Assembly (NCBI GenBank): GCA_049325415.1
Contig: JBMOLL010000119.1
Location: forward strand, 1-37,869
DNA from: JBMOLL01 sp049325415
GTDB lineage: Bacteria > Bacteroidota > Bacteroidia > Bacteroidales > GCA-2748055
Direction of reading: 5' to 3'
Length of the DNA: 37,869 bases
Part shown: one piece after another, positions 7,203 through 16,262 of the stretch
Layout of the letters: each line of letters opens with the position of its first letter
How positions within the stretch are numbered: the first letter of the stretch is position 1
Notes under the pieces: model-generated
What the model was told of the DNA's origin: nothing
Databases searched by the model: none
What the model saw: only the letters and a program-made list of their open reading frames with translations
Translations under genes and position numbers: made by a program

Positions 7203-10200
7203 ATGAAAAACATCGTCCCCAGCCTTTTGCTTACCCTGTTTTTTACTTTTTCTTTAGTACAAGGGGGATCTGCCCAGGATAATATCGCCGGACTTGCCGA
7301 TACGATCCTTACCAGCCATGTATCGACCTGGGAAACCCTCTACGCCATTATCGACGGAACCGATCCGTCCAGCTCCTACGACAAGACCGGCGGAGCCTAC
7401 GGCAACTGGAGCGGGGAAACCAACTACAATAAATGGAACTGGGTGGAATACGATTTCAGCGGGAATTATGCCCTTTACCGCTCGGATGTGTACTGGTGGA
7501 ACGACGGTGCAGGGATTGCCATCCCCTATGACTCCTACCTGGAGTACTGGGACCTGGCCGGCCGGACCTGGAAGACAATCGATGTACTTTCAGGGAACGG
7601 TGTGCAACCCGACCAGTATAACATCACCCTGTTTGATACCATCCTGACCACAAAGATCCGACTGAATTTCATCAGCACCAGGGCCCAGGGTATCCTGGAA
7701 TGGAAAGTGTTCGGAGAAGAAGGGATACAGACCATCCCCTATACCACTGTTTATGAGATCAATCCAGCCCTCGGGAAAGGTACCACAAGCACTGTACTTC
7801 TGGCTGCCAGGAATGCTGAAGGCCTCCCCCTGTCAGGCTATTCCTATGTGCTGAATATCCTGCTTAGCTCGAACCGGAATGAAACAAACGAGAGCTATTC
7901 CGTGAACAGCCAGTCATTCACCACTACGAGCTATAATTACGTCCTTCCCCCAACCGATGCCCAGGGTGAAACCAGCTTCGGCATTACCATCCCTGGAACG
8001 GTGGATCCTTCCGACGGCATTAAGATCAGCCTGAAATACAGTGAAAGACCCGGCTCCGTTGTTTCCTGGGCCTGGAACGAGCCGGGACTTACTCCCCCCG
8101 TGCTGACTGCCGATAACACCGACAATACCGTCGATCACGACCTGGAGATCACCTTCAGTGATAATGCCGACTGGCGGGATCACCTTACCTATGTGTCTGT
8201 CAACGGGAGTGAACTTGCCACCGCCGATTATGCTCTCTCTCCGGGAACACTGCTACTGAAACCTTCGAACGGACATCCGGCCCTGGCAAAGGCCGGACAA
8301 AAAACCATCCGCGTGGTATCCGGCGGTTACAGCAGTTGCGAGGTGAGCCAGACCCTCCTGGCCGGAACAGCCAGTGCCTCGACCTCCACCATTGAGATGG
8401 AAGGCGGTGAACTGTACCGTTCCTCCCTGAATATGGGATCTGCCATTGCCCGTGACCGCTCCGGCAACCCGGTACAGAACTATGTGTTCAGCTACAGCGC
8501 ACAGATCACCAATACGGCAGGGAGCGATTACCGCTTTAAAATCAACGGGACGGAAATCACCTCCGACGTATCCGGACAGGCTCTCTCCCCGACCAATGCG
8601 AGCGGAGAAGCAAAACTCTGGGTTTTCGTTCCCGATAATGTGACTTTGAATGACGGGATCAAGATTATTATTTATGCCGCCGACGGGGTCACCAAAGCCG
8701 ACTCGGTCTGCTATACCCGCACCGAAACGGAGAAATCGGCCTACCTGCCCAATGATATGCGTAACCACACGGAATTCAGCTGGGAGAAAACTGCACAGAC
8801 AAAGAACTTTATTGCTTTCTGGGGCGACGGTACCGGAACGGATCCCCTCCACCCCTCGGGTGGAGGCATAGCCTTCAATCCTTACGACATCCTGAACAAC
8901 CTGGAAACCTACTTTGATTTCTATGTTCACGGGATGAATTTCATCCCCAATGCCGACTCCGGCAATATGGGCAAGTACAAGTTTGTGGTGATCGTGTTCA
9001 ACACCTGGAAAAACGGCTATGCTGATAACGGAGCCTACGGGGGTTCGATCGACGGAGTGATCGGTGCTATGTGGATGGGCCCGAGAACAGGCTTTGTTGT
9101 GGCCCACGAATTCGGCCATGCCTGCCAGGCAATGATCCCTATTCAATATCCGGGAAAAGGCATTAAGAATGCCGACGATAATAACCATATCGTGGGGATG
9201 TTCTGGGAAGCCTGCGCCAACTACATGGCCTACCTGTCAACGGGAGGCAACCCGAACCCGATCGAGTTCATGAACAATGCCATGATGCAATATCTAACCA
9301 CCAACTCGATGCGGCACTACGATGCCAACTATTTCCCGATGTACGTGGTTGATAATTATGGATATGACGGTTTTGCACGGCTATGGCGCTCTGCCGACGT
9401 GGGCGATCATCCCTTTGAAGCCTTTGGTAAAGGTCTGGGCATGACCCGCGACGAAATGAATGATGAAGCCTGTCGCTACGCCATGCACAACGTCACCTGG
9501 GATTATTCGATGAAAGATCCGCTCCGCCGGATCGTGAAAAATGCTGCCTACACCGACCTGCCCCGGGTATACACCATTCCCGATTCCATTCCGGGAGTAT
9601 CGAACCGGCTGATCGTTCCGAAATATATGGCCCCGGCCGATTATGGCTACAACATTATCCCCCTTTATCCCAACGAAGGCGTAACGGAATTCAAGATCCG
9701 CTTCCACGGTTACGAAAATGCCCCGGCACAGGGTGCAGGATGGCGTTACGGCGTGGTGTCGGTGGATGCCCTTGGAGAACCCCTGTACAGCGCCGTCTTT
9801 TCAGAAGCCGACACCGCAGGAATCTTTACGGTTGAACCATCGGCCGTGGCCCAATACCTCGTGGTCATTGCCACACCCTCCGTCGGCCATAGCTACGCCT
9901 GGACACCGGGCTGGCCAAAGATCTACCGTTACCCGTACAGCCTTGAATTTGTAGATGTTAGGCCTGCCGGACACAGGGCAGGGTATAACAGCCTGAAAGA
10001 CGAATTCCCGGGCGCGCCTCATGCAAACGGCGGCGGATGGGTGGCCTCCACTGCCACTGTGGAAGCCGGTGTTTATGTGGGCCCCGAAGCCCAGGTCCTG
10101 GGAACGGCCAGCGTAAGCGGAAATGCCCGTATCGAAGATTTTGCCATTGTACGCGACAACGCCCGGGTATCCGGCAATGCCGTGATCAGGGAAAATGCGA

Positions 10201-11060
10201 TCATCGGAACCACAGCCGTCGTTAAGGAGGATGCCGTGGTGGAAAAAACCGCACGGGTATTTGGTGGAACTATCTCCGGCTCGGCCCTGGTGACGGGCAG
10301 TGCCGTGTTACGAAACTGCACGGTCTCAGGTGATGCTGTGGCCAGGGACCTGGCCTGGCTGACCAATGCGAACCTGTCGGGCAATGTGGTGGTCGGCGGG
10401 GATGTTGTCGATTTTTCGTCCTGCGACCAGGGAGTTTACCTGCAGATCCAGCGCAATACCTGCGACATGGCCAGTTACCATAAACAGAACATCGATGTGA
10501 ATCCCCCGATAGAGGAATACAGTTACTATGAAGGAGCGGTTCCGGCAGCACCGTTTAATCTGCTTTCCGGATCAGTGACTACTACTACAGTTGAACTCAG
10601 CTGGGAAGACAACAACCCGGATCCTGTCAGTGAATATGTCGTGGTTTCCGGTGACAAGACCATGGGAATTACAACTGAACTATCGGCCGTAATTAAGAAC
10701 CTGACCCCCGGCAAGGCTTACACCTTCAGGGTATATGCCCGGAGCCGGACCGGCAGTTTTTCCGAAGCCAGCAATGAGCTCACGGTTTCCACGCTTGAAA
10801 CAGCCGTTACCGGTAAGATGATCCCTGAAGAATACGAACTCTACCCTAATCCCGGCAGCGATTGCTTTACCATCAAACTGCCCGGAACCGAAACAACGGA
10901 AGTGCGTGTCACAGATCTCACCGGAAAAATCGTCCTGAAATTTACAATGAGCGGCGAAAAGCAGCTTTCCGTATCGGAAATCGGGGGGCCCGGCCTGTAT
11001 TATATCAGTTACCGCTCACCCGGTTTCCGTTTCACGGATACGCTTTGCATTATCGAATAG
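7203..11060 (+). CDS. Secreted multidomain HEFGH metalloprotease with T9SS tail
   Basis: A 1285-aa exported protein. The start at 7203 gives a clean signal peptide (MKNIVPSLLLTLFFTFSLVQ, cleaved after SAQ); the open frame back to 7095 adds no such signal. Likely order: F5/8 C (discoidin-like) domain (about 25-175); an Ig-like region; a DUF1533/Shr HID-like domain (about 298-390, LTADNTDNTVDHDLEITF); a further Ig-like domain; a zinc metalloprotease with HEFGH at 635-639 and a possible third ligand Glu669 in FWEACANYMAY (DUF6055-like from memory); hexapeptide left-handed beta-helix repeats (about 950-1070, VSGNARI / VSGNAVI); FN3 (about 1115-1200); and a T9SS domain with ELYPNPGSD. Probably digests an extracellular protein; the substrate is unknown. 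Confidence 0.88.
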   Translation: MKNIVPSLLLTLFFTFSLVQGGSAQDNIAGLADTILTSHVSTWETLYAIIDGTDPSSSYDKTGGAYGNWSGETNYNKWNWVEYDFSGNYALYRSDVYWWNDGAGIAIPYDSYLEYWDLAGRTWKTIDVLSGNGVQPDQYNITLFDTILTTKIRLNFISTRAQGILEWKVFGEEGIQTIPYTTVYEINPALGKGTTSTVLLAARNAEGLPLSGYSYVLNILLSSNRNETNESYSVNSQSFTTTSYNYVLPPTDAQGETSFGITIPGTVDPSDGIKISLKYSERPGSVVSWAWNEPGLTPPVLTADNTDNTVDHDLEITFSDNADWRDHLTYVSVNGSELATADYALSPGTLLLKPSNGHPALAKAGQKTIRVVSGGYSSCEVSQTLLAGTASASTSTIEMEGGELYRSSLNMGSAIARDRSGNPVQNYVFSYSAQITNTAGSDYRFKINGTEITSDVSGQALSPTNASGEAKLWVFVPDNVTLNDGIKIIIYAADGVTKADSVCYTRTETEKSAYLPNDMRNHTEFSWEKTAQTKNFIAFWGDGTGTDPLHPSGGGIAFNPYDILNNLETYFDFYVHGMNFIPNADSGNMGKYKFVVIVFNTWKNGYADNGAYGGSIDGVIGAMWMGPRTGFVVAHEFGHACQAMIPIQYPGKGIKNADDNNHIVGMFWEACANYMAYLSTGGNPNPIEFMNNAMMQYLTTNSMRHYDANYFPMYVVDNYGYDGFARLWRSADVGDHPFEAFGKGLGMTRDEMNDEACRYAMHNVTWDYSMKDPLRRIVKNAAYTDLPRVYTIPDSIPGVSNRLIVPKYMAPADYGYNIIPLYPNEGVTEFKIRFHGYENAPAQGAGWRYGVVSVDALGEPLYSAVFSEADTAGIFTVEPSAVAQYLVVIATPSVGHSYAWTPGWPKIYRYPYSLEFVDVRPAGHRAGYNSLKDEFPGAPHANGGGWVASTATVEAGVYVGPEAQVLGTASVSGNARIEDFAIVRDNARVSGNAVIRENAIIGTTAVVKEDAVVEKTARVFGGTISGSALVTGSAVLRNCTVSGDAVARDLAWLTNANLSGNVVVGGDVVDFSSCDQGVYLQIQRNTCDMASYHKQNIDVNPPIEEYSYYEGAVPAAPFNLLSGSVTTTTVELSWEDNNPDPVSEYVVVSGDKTMGITTELSAVIKNLTPGKAYTFRVYARSRTGSFSEASNELTVSTLETAVTGKMIPEEYELYPNPGSDCFTIKLPGTETTEVRVTDLTGKIVLKFTMSGEKQLSVSEIGGPGLYYISYRSPGFRFTDTLCIIE

Positions 11061-11222
11061 AACTGCCAGGTTTCTGCGACAGGGCTTTTTCAAAGCAGAC
11101 AGGAACAGCTATATGCCTGCAATATATAAGTTCGAAACCGGGTAGCCCGGGAATGGCAGGAAAGAGTCTGTCCACCAGGATTCCCGGGTATTCGGGACAG
11201 AGGCATCTGTTAGATGGTTTTT

Positions 11223-11245
11223 GCAGATGGTCATCTGCTTTTATT
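11223..11245. terminator. Terminator after the metalloprotease gene
   Basis: A perfect 7-bp stem, GCAGATG / CATCTGC (11223-11229 and 11232-11238), is followed by TTTTATT and preceded by TTTTT, so it could work on either strand. Earlier in the same 300-bp gap, CCCGGGAAT (11146-11154) pairs with ATTCCCGGG (11180-11188), a second, larger hairpin. No gene is seen between 11061 and 11360. Confidence 0.7.
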
Positions 11246-11360
11246 GCTACATCGTTGAGACAGCCATTTATTTTACCCTGTAATTTTACTTTTTTATGCT
11301 GCCGGCGTATTAATAGTATGCGACCAGACGGTATATTTACTCTGGGCCAAAGCAGATTTT

Positions 11361-11954
11361 ATGGCAGAACTTACAGAAATGCTTACAGGTCCGATACAGG
11401 TAACGGCTGAAAAACCGGACAGGATCCTTGCATCCATCAGGAAAGGAGACCAGGAAGCTTTCCGCGAACTCACCGTTCTGTACGTGGATTACGCCTTCAG
11501 CATCGCCTTCAGGATCCTGGGCGACGAAGAGGACGCCCGTGATGCCGTACAGGAGACCTTTATTGCTGTCTGGACCAACCTGAAACACTACGATCCGCGA
11601 AAGTCCTTCAGAAACTGGCTGTACCGGATCCTGGTCAACCGCTGCCTGGATATGCTTCGGAAAAGAAAAAGACAGCGGCTGATCAGGCCCGATCCGGAAC
11701 AGTGGAAAAAAATGAAGGTATTCAGCAGTGACAACCTGGAAAGTCAACTTGAGAACGCAGAGCTTGCCGGCATTATCCGCTTGCTGACAGAGCGTCTGAG
11801 TCCAAAGCAGAAAATCGTTTTTATCCTGAGTGAACTGGAAGGCATTCCGAACGGCGAAATTGCCGAAATCACCGGAATGAATCCTGACACGGTGAAAAGT
11901 AACCTGAACCTGGCACGAAAAAAAATCAGGGAACTGATTGAAAAAAAACTCTGA
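11361..11954 (+). CDS. ECF sigma factor (sigma-70 family)
   Basis: A 197-aa alternative sigma factor. Region 2 (about 35-95) carries RILGDEEDARDAVQETFIAVW and FRNWLYRILVNRCLDMLRKR. Region 4 (about 130-190) has LSPKQKIVFILSELEG and IAEITGMNPDTVKSNLNLARKKI. It directs RNA polymerase to a small regulon. A TATATTTA -7-like box lies at 11332-11339, though no -33 box is evident. It is followed after 4 bp by a single-TM protein and then, 4 bp on, by a lipoprotein, a typical ECF sigma / anti-sigma / envelope arrangement that suggests response to an envelope signal. It is separated from the protease gene by a terminator, so control of the protease is not implied. Confidence 0.95.
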   Translation: MAELTEMLTGPIQVTAEKPDRILASIRKGDQEAFRELTVLYVDYAFSIAFRILGDEEDARDAVQETFIAVWTNLKHYDPRKSFRNWLYRILVNRCLDMLRKRKRQRLIRPDPEQWKKMKVFSSDNLESQLENAELAGIIRLLTERLSPKQKIVFILSELEGIPNGEIAEITGMNPDTVKSNLNLARKKIRELIEKKL

Positions 11955-11958
11955 AAAA

Positions 11959-12513
11959 ATGGAAACTGATGCAAATTATACACGTCTCATCCGGAGCCTG
12001 GCCCGGAGTAAACCTGTTCTTTCAGAAAAAGAAGAACTGGTAAATGGGATCATGGCAGGCATAACGCTTCGGCATGAAAGACCCCTCCGTTCAAAGGCAT
12101 CCCCCGACAACTTTCTTTTTATCTGGACCGGTAATGGCTGGTTCCGCGGACTGATGGCCGGTGCGGCATCCCTTCTGATCGGACTGTTCATTTACCAGCA
12201 GGTGATCATGAACCGCCGGATCACCGGGCTGGAGAAACAGCTGGTTGCCACGGCTCAGCTTCCTGTTCTGCCAGGGCCCGACGCCGAAAAACTGCTGATC
12301 CTGGAAACCCTTCAGGCACTTCAATCCGGAAACGACAGCGTGACACTTTCAAGAGCTGATCTGCTCCGGCTGATGGAGCTGTATGCCGGCTCCGCCGATC
12401 CTTACCTTGCCCTTGAAAAAGGCTCCTCCTATTCGCACCTCCTGAAGAACCTGCTCAGGGAAAAAAAGAATACGCCGGCTCATAAACCGGAAGTTAAAAT
12501 GACCAATCTTTAA
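11959..12513 (+). CDS. Putative single-TM anti-sigma factor
   Basis: A 184-aa protein with an N-terminal cytoplasmic segment of about 60 residues, one transmembrane helix (about 64-84, GLMAGAASLLIGLFIYQQVI) and a periplasmic part (LETLQALQSGNDSVTLSRADL...). I see no ZAS zinc-binding HxxxCxxC motif, so the assignment rests on position 4 bp after the ECF sigma gene and on topology. The ATG at 11959 is preferred over an in-frame TTG at 11938, which would overlap the sigma gene. A regulatory membrane subunit of another kind is possible. Confidence 0.65.
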   Translation: METDANYTRLIRSLARSKPVLSEKEELVNGIMAGITLRHERPLRSKASPDNFLFIWTGNGWFRGLMAGAASLLIGLFIYQQVIMNRRITGLEKQLVATAQLPVLPGPDAEKLLILETLQALQSGNDSVTLSRADLLRLMELYAGSADPYLALEKGSSYSHLLKNLLREKKNTPAHKPEVKMTNL

Positions 12514-12517
12514 AACC

Positions 12518-13585
12518 ATGAAAACAAGAATAAAAGCAAGGATTATCCTGATCCTGAGTCTGCTCATGTTCTCCTGCGATTACGAGACACATGTGGTCAA
12601 TACCGTTCACACCGACGGTTCCGTAAGTCGTACCGTAACCATGCAAAACTCCGAAAGTAAATTCGAACCTTCCGCCTTTAAAGTACCGGTCGACAGTACC
12701 TGGAACATGGTCATCTCCCCGGTGACCAATGAAAAACAGGATACCGTGTCCTGGCTGCTTACGGCGAAAAAGGAATTTGCGGGAGTGGACGAGATCAACC
12801 GGGAATACGCAGCCGACAGCGGCAGTAACCATTTCCTGAAACGTTCAGCTTCCTTCACCAGATATTTCAGGTGGTTCTATACCTCCTATCGCTACTCGGA
12901 AAAGATCGGGAATATCCTCCTTACCGAGTGCCCGGTAGAGGATTTTCTGACTGAAGAACAACTCCGCTTTTATTACTACCCTGAAGAAGTCCGCCACACC
13001 CTCCTGAATGGCAGTGACAGCCTTACATACAGAAAGCTGGAAAGCGAAACCGACAGTTGTTCGGAACGCTGGATATGGAGTGTGTTTTACCGTGAATGGA
13101 CCATGCTCTTATTTGATTCCACCGGGGTTCAGGCGGGACCCGGACTGGACAGGGAAGCGGTGAAAAGAAAGGAAAATGAGGTGATCGCAATGATCATTGC
13201 CGATACCTCTGCCTCGGATGATTCGGAAGAAGCTGTTTTCCGCTACATAGTGGGAGATGAGGCTTTCGAAAAGTACAGACCGGCAATCGACAGTTCGGTA
13301 AAACTGCTGGAAAAAAGAATGGAACTCCTCTGGGCTGCGCGGTCCTATGGTATGGAGATCCGCATGCCGGGCACGATCTATGCCTCCAACGGATACGCAG
13401 GTACCCCGACTGATTCGCTGGGCAGCGGGGGCATTTTCTGGACGGTTGAAGGAAGTTATTTCCTGAATGAGCCCTTCGAAATGTGGGTCGAATCCCGGAT
13501 CAATAATTACTGGGCCTGGGGAGCTACCGCCTTCTTTGTGCTGTTTGTACTGGCAGGATTCATCCTGCGGAAAAGGCCGGATTAG
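12518..13585 (+). CDS. Lipoprotein with C-terminal TM helix, sigma operon
   Basis: A 355-aa protein with lipobox LMFSC (Cys20) and a second hydrophobic helix at the C-terminus (about 333-350, WAWGATAFFVLFVLAGFIL) followed by RKRPD. The body is charged and soluble, with DYETHVVNTVHTDGSVSRTV near the start and a long helix-rich centre. Two membrane anchors would tether both ends at the inner membrane, unusual for a lipoprotein. I do not recognise a domain. It begins 4 bp after the anti-sigma-like gene and is clearly the third gene of that operon, so it may be the sensor or an effector of the sigma pathway. Confidence 0.75.
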   Translation: MKTRIKARIILILSLLMFSCDYETHVVNTVHTDGSVSRTVTMQNSESKFEPSAFKVPVDSTWNMVISPVTNEKQDTVSWLLTAKKEFAGVDEINREYAADSGSNHFLKRSASFTRYFRWFYTSYRYSEKIGNILLTECPVEDFLTEEQLRFYYYPEEVRHTLLNGSDSLTYRKLESETDSCSERWIWSVFYREWTMLLFDSTGVQAGPGLDREAVKRKENEVIAMIIADTSASDDSEEAVFRYIVGDEAFEKYRPAIDSSVKLLEKRMELLWAARSYGMEIRMPGTIYASNGYAGTPTDSLGSGGIFWTVEGSYFLNEPFEMWVESRINNYWAWGATAFFVLFVLAGFILRKRPD

Positions 13586-13598
13586 TCGGGAGCGGGGC

Positions 13599-13652
13599 AA
13601 ATCAGCCTTGAGCAGAAAGTCTGATTACTGAAGCTCTCCCGGGGCTGATTTT
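13599..13652 (+). terminator. Candidate terminator of the sigma operon
   Basis: AAATCAGCC (13599-13607) is complementary to GGCTGATTT (13643-13651) with a 35-nt loop. Inside it, GAGC and GCTC segments can extend pairing. Only a short T tract follows, so termination is plausible rather than certain. Confidence 0.4.
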
Positions 13653-13764
13653 ACGACAGCAGTGTCAAATGTTTGAAAACAGTTTCGGTTTACATTCCTG
13701 TAACGGCTCTTCCGGGAATTGAAAGCTTTTTATACATTGGCGTTCCATTCCCAACAACCTTTAT

Positions 13765-14535
13765 ATGAAAAAGCATCCCCTTCTCTGGTTCTTTCTCCTC
13801 ACCTTTCTGATCACCTGGGGCCTGGCCGGTCTGTTCTTTGGCTTCCAGCCTTTCTATGAAAGAATTTTCGGAAAGATCTCTGCCACCAACCCGGTATTCA
13901 TCCTGGCCGTATGGGGTCCCAATATTGCCGCGGTGATCATGACCCTGGTTGCCGGTGAACGCGGGGCACTGAAAGCCCTTTTGAAACGTTTTATACCGGT
14001 AAAGGCCGGGATCTGGTGGTACCTGGCAGTCATCGTGCTGATCCCTCTCTCAGGTTCCCTGATTAACCTCCTTACCGGAACTCCGCTTACCTTTACCGGC
14101 CAGACACCGGCCCTTTCCCTTTCGATGATGCTGGCCATCCTGATCTCAGGACCGCTGGGCGAGGAACTGGGCTGGCGGGGCTATGCCCTTCCGCGCATGC
14201 TCGAAAAGAGATCGGCGCTGGCAGCCGGATTACTGCTTGGCCTGATCTGGGGCCTCTGGCACCTGCCTACCTTTTTCACACCGGGCCTGCCCCAGGCCGG
14301 ACTGCAGATCCCCGCTTTCATACTGTCAGCGGTATCCCTGTCAGTCATTGTAACCTGGATCTTTGTGAATACAGGTCAGAACCTGTTCTTTATTTTCCTT
14401 TTTCACTATTTCGTAAATTTCACCTTTTCCCTCATAGGAACTAAATTTCTTTATGTTTCAGGCGTTTTTATCCTGGTTGCCCTGATAGTGATCCTGCTCT
14501 ACGGAAAAGAGCTGAAAGTGAAAAAAACAAGATGA
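13765..14535 (+). CDS. CPBP family intramembrane glutamic endopeptidase
   Basis: A 256-aa polytopic inner-membrane protein with about seven hydrophobic segments. The CPBP (Rce1/Abi, PF02517) signature is complete: GPLGEELGWRGYALPRM with E133-E134 and R138, WGLWHLPTFF with H166, and FLFHYFVN with H214 and N218. Such enzymes cleave peptides within the membrane, and some confer self-immunity to bacteriocins; the substrate here cannot be told. Its stop overlaps the start of the next gene (ATGA), so the two are translationally coupled. Confidence 0.92.
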   Translation: MKKHPLLWFFLLTFLITWGLAGLFFGFQPFYERIFGKISATNPVFILAVWGPNIAAVIMTLVAGERGALKALLKRFIPVKAGIWWYLAVIVLIPLSGSLINLLTGTPLTFTGQTPALSLSMMLAILISGPLGEELGWRGYALPRMLEKRSALAAGLLLGLIWGLWHLPTFFTPGLPQAGLQIPAFILSAVSLSVIVTWIFVNTGQNLFFIFLFHYFVNFTFSLIGTKFLYVSGVFILVALIVILLYGKELKVKKTR

Positions 14536-15011
14536 GTCTGAGGATTCTGTGCCTGGTTTTTTTGCTGCACAGCGCCCTTCCGGTAGCTGCACAACAGGAG
14601 GGTGGGTTGGCCCGTAATTCCTTGTATTTTGAAGCACTGGGCAACAACGGAACCTGGTCGCTTAACTATGAGCACCTGTTCCGTCTCCGTCCCTCCCGGG
14701 ATGAAAGTCTCGGCATCAGCGCAGGTTTTAACCTACCCTTCTCGATCTTCCCGTTAAAAATTCCACTGGAGGTGAAGTATCTCCGGGGCAGCCGGCACGC
14801 CCTTGAACTGGGTGCCGGACTGACACTGGGAACTGCCAACTGGTTTGACGAAGGAGAACCCGACAGACTGGCCGGCACCTACGGGGTAATCAGGGCCGGC
14901 TACCGTTTTACCTCCGGTCACTTCCTCTTCAGGGCTGCTCCCATGCTCCACTTTCCGCGAACCTGGTCTTCTGCGCTGTGGGGAGGGATCAGCCTTGGAT
15001 ATACCTTTTGA
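14532..15011 (+). CDS. Putative outer-membrane beta-barrel protein
   Basis: A 159-aa exported protein with a signal peptide (MSLRILCLVFLLHSALPVAA, then QQEGG). The mature part alternates polar and hydrophobic residues with Tyr/Phe and Gly turns (LELGAGLTLG, GVIRAGYRFTSGHFLFRAAP) and ends WGGISLGYTF, with the terminal Phe typical of barrel proteins. About eight strands would fit. No named family is recognised. It overlaps the CPBP gene by 4 bp. Confidence 0.7.
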   Translation: MSLRILCLVFLLHSALPVAAQQEGGLARNSLYFEALGNNGTWSLNYEHLFRLRPSRDESLGISAGFNLPFSIFPLKIPLEVKYLRGSRHALELGAGLTLGTANWFDEGEPDRLAGTYGVIRAGYRFTSGHFLFRAAPMLHFPRTWSSALWGGISLGYTF

Positions 15012-15106
15012 GCTCCTGCTTTTCAGGGAAATCCGACCTGAATATGACCTTTTTATCCCGGAATTTTCAGACTTTTACTTACTTTTATATATCCAGTCCC
15101 AACAAT

Positions 15107-16252
15107 ATGAAACATTTATACAGAATTTGCAGTCCTTTACTGGTGTCCCTGCTATTTATCCAGGCCCTTCAGGCCCAGAACACCTATCCCGAAAATGCGA
15201 CAGTTGAAATCCTGAAAAAACTCGATGACAACAAGTATTCGATCCGGGCTCTTACCGCCGATTCGGTGCCCCTTTACCAGGGAACCTTCAGCTCACTGGA
15301 ACCCAGAATACGTGAAGGTGTCTTTACTTTTTTCTATCCTTCCGGGAATGTTTTTGCCACGGGAAGATACCGGAAAAATTTTCCTGCTGGTCCCTGGACC
15401 TTTTATGATACCCTTTTGCAGGTTCAGCATACTATAGATTATGATGATGCCATGGTCTTTTTTAAGGATACCCTCGCCATAATTCCATTCGACAGTCTTA
15501 ATGCAAAAAAGATTAAAAAGAAGGAGCTTGACTTTATTGACAAGGAGGGATCTTTCTGTACGATTGATGAAGTACCTGTTTTCAGAAAAGATTATAGCCG
15601 TAAGGCTTTTCATGCATTTTGTGATTCGCTTATGATCGTTCCGGCTTATAATCAGGTAATGGATATCCCGAAATTTGTAACCGTGGATTTTATAATCGAT
15701 TACCAGGGAAAACTCCGGCATCCGAAGATCACCAGATCGGGAGGTCCCGACCTGAATTTGGAAATATTAAGGATACTTGCCCACTCTCCTGCCTGGGAAC
15801 CTGCCGTGCTAAATGATATCCCCGTCAGTTCCAGGATGGAATTCACCTTTGATTTTGTTACCAACTTTCAGGGATATTCGGATGAAATGTATTTTATCGT
15901 CGAGGATATGCCCTTATTCAATGGTGGTAATCCGGCAGTTGAATTCAGGGATTATATAGGAGCAAACCTGCATTATCCTCCCGATGCAGCCGCAAAAAAC
16001 ATATCAGGAAGGGTCATTGTTCAGTTTGCGGTCTATCCCGACGGAAGTGTACAGGAAGTGGCGGTTGTAAGGAGTGTGGACCCTTCTCTTGACGAGGAAG
16101 CTGTCAGGGTGGTTTCCTCCTCCCCTCTCTGGACCCCGGGCAGGCAACGGGGCAGGAATGTTGCAGTCCTTTTTACCTTTCCGATCAATTTTGTACTTCA
16201 GGGACCGGAACCGGAAAAAAAAGCGGGTAATCCTGCTTTAAACAACTGGTGA
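15107..16252 (+). CDS. Periplasmic protein with MORN-like region and two TonB C-domains
   Basis: A 381-aa exported protein. The start at 15107 is chosen because it gives a signal peptide (MKHLYRICSPLLVSLLFIQA, LQAQ). Residues 55-100 resemble antitoxin/MORN-like repeats (GVFTFFYPSGNVFATGRYRKN). Two TonB-C-like domains follow: about 188-250 (VTVDFIIDYQGKL...SPAWEPA) and about 275-365 (YPPDAAAKNISGRVIVQFAV, SVDPSLDEEAVRVV, SPLWTPG). There is no N-terminal TonB anchor or proline-rich linker, so it is unlikely to be a classical energy transducer. Such proteins are common in Bacteroidota with unknown role. It converges on the next gene with a 10-bp gap. Confidence 0.8.
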   Translation: MKHLYRICSPLLVSLLFIQALQAQNTYPENATVEILKKLDDNKYSIRALTADSVPLYQGTFSSLEPRIREGVFTFFYPSGNVFATGRYRKNFPAGPWTFYDTLLQVQHTIDYDDAMVFFKDTLAIIPFDSLNAKKIKKKELDFIDKEGSFCTIDEVPVFRKDYSRKAFHAFCDSLMIVPAYNQVMDIPKFVTVDFIIDYQGKLRHPKITRSGGPDLNLEILRILAHSPAWEPAVLNDIPVSSRMEFTFDFVTNFQGYSDEMYFIVEDMPLFNGGNPAVEFRDYIGANLHYPPDAAAKNISGRVIVQFAVYPDGSVQEVAVVRSVDPSLDEEAVRVVSSSPLWTPGRQRGRNVAVLFTFPINFVLQGPEPEKKAGNPALNNW

Positions 16253-16262
16253 GAACAGGGGA

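Noticed and set aside
8253..9188. 311-aa antisense frame in the metalloprotease gene
   Set aside because: Shadow of the HEFGH domain coding strand, no start context or family features.
15107..16252. Classical TonB energy transducer
   Set aside because: There is a cleavable signal peptide instead of an anchor, no Pro-rich linker, and no ExbB/ExbD neighbours.
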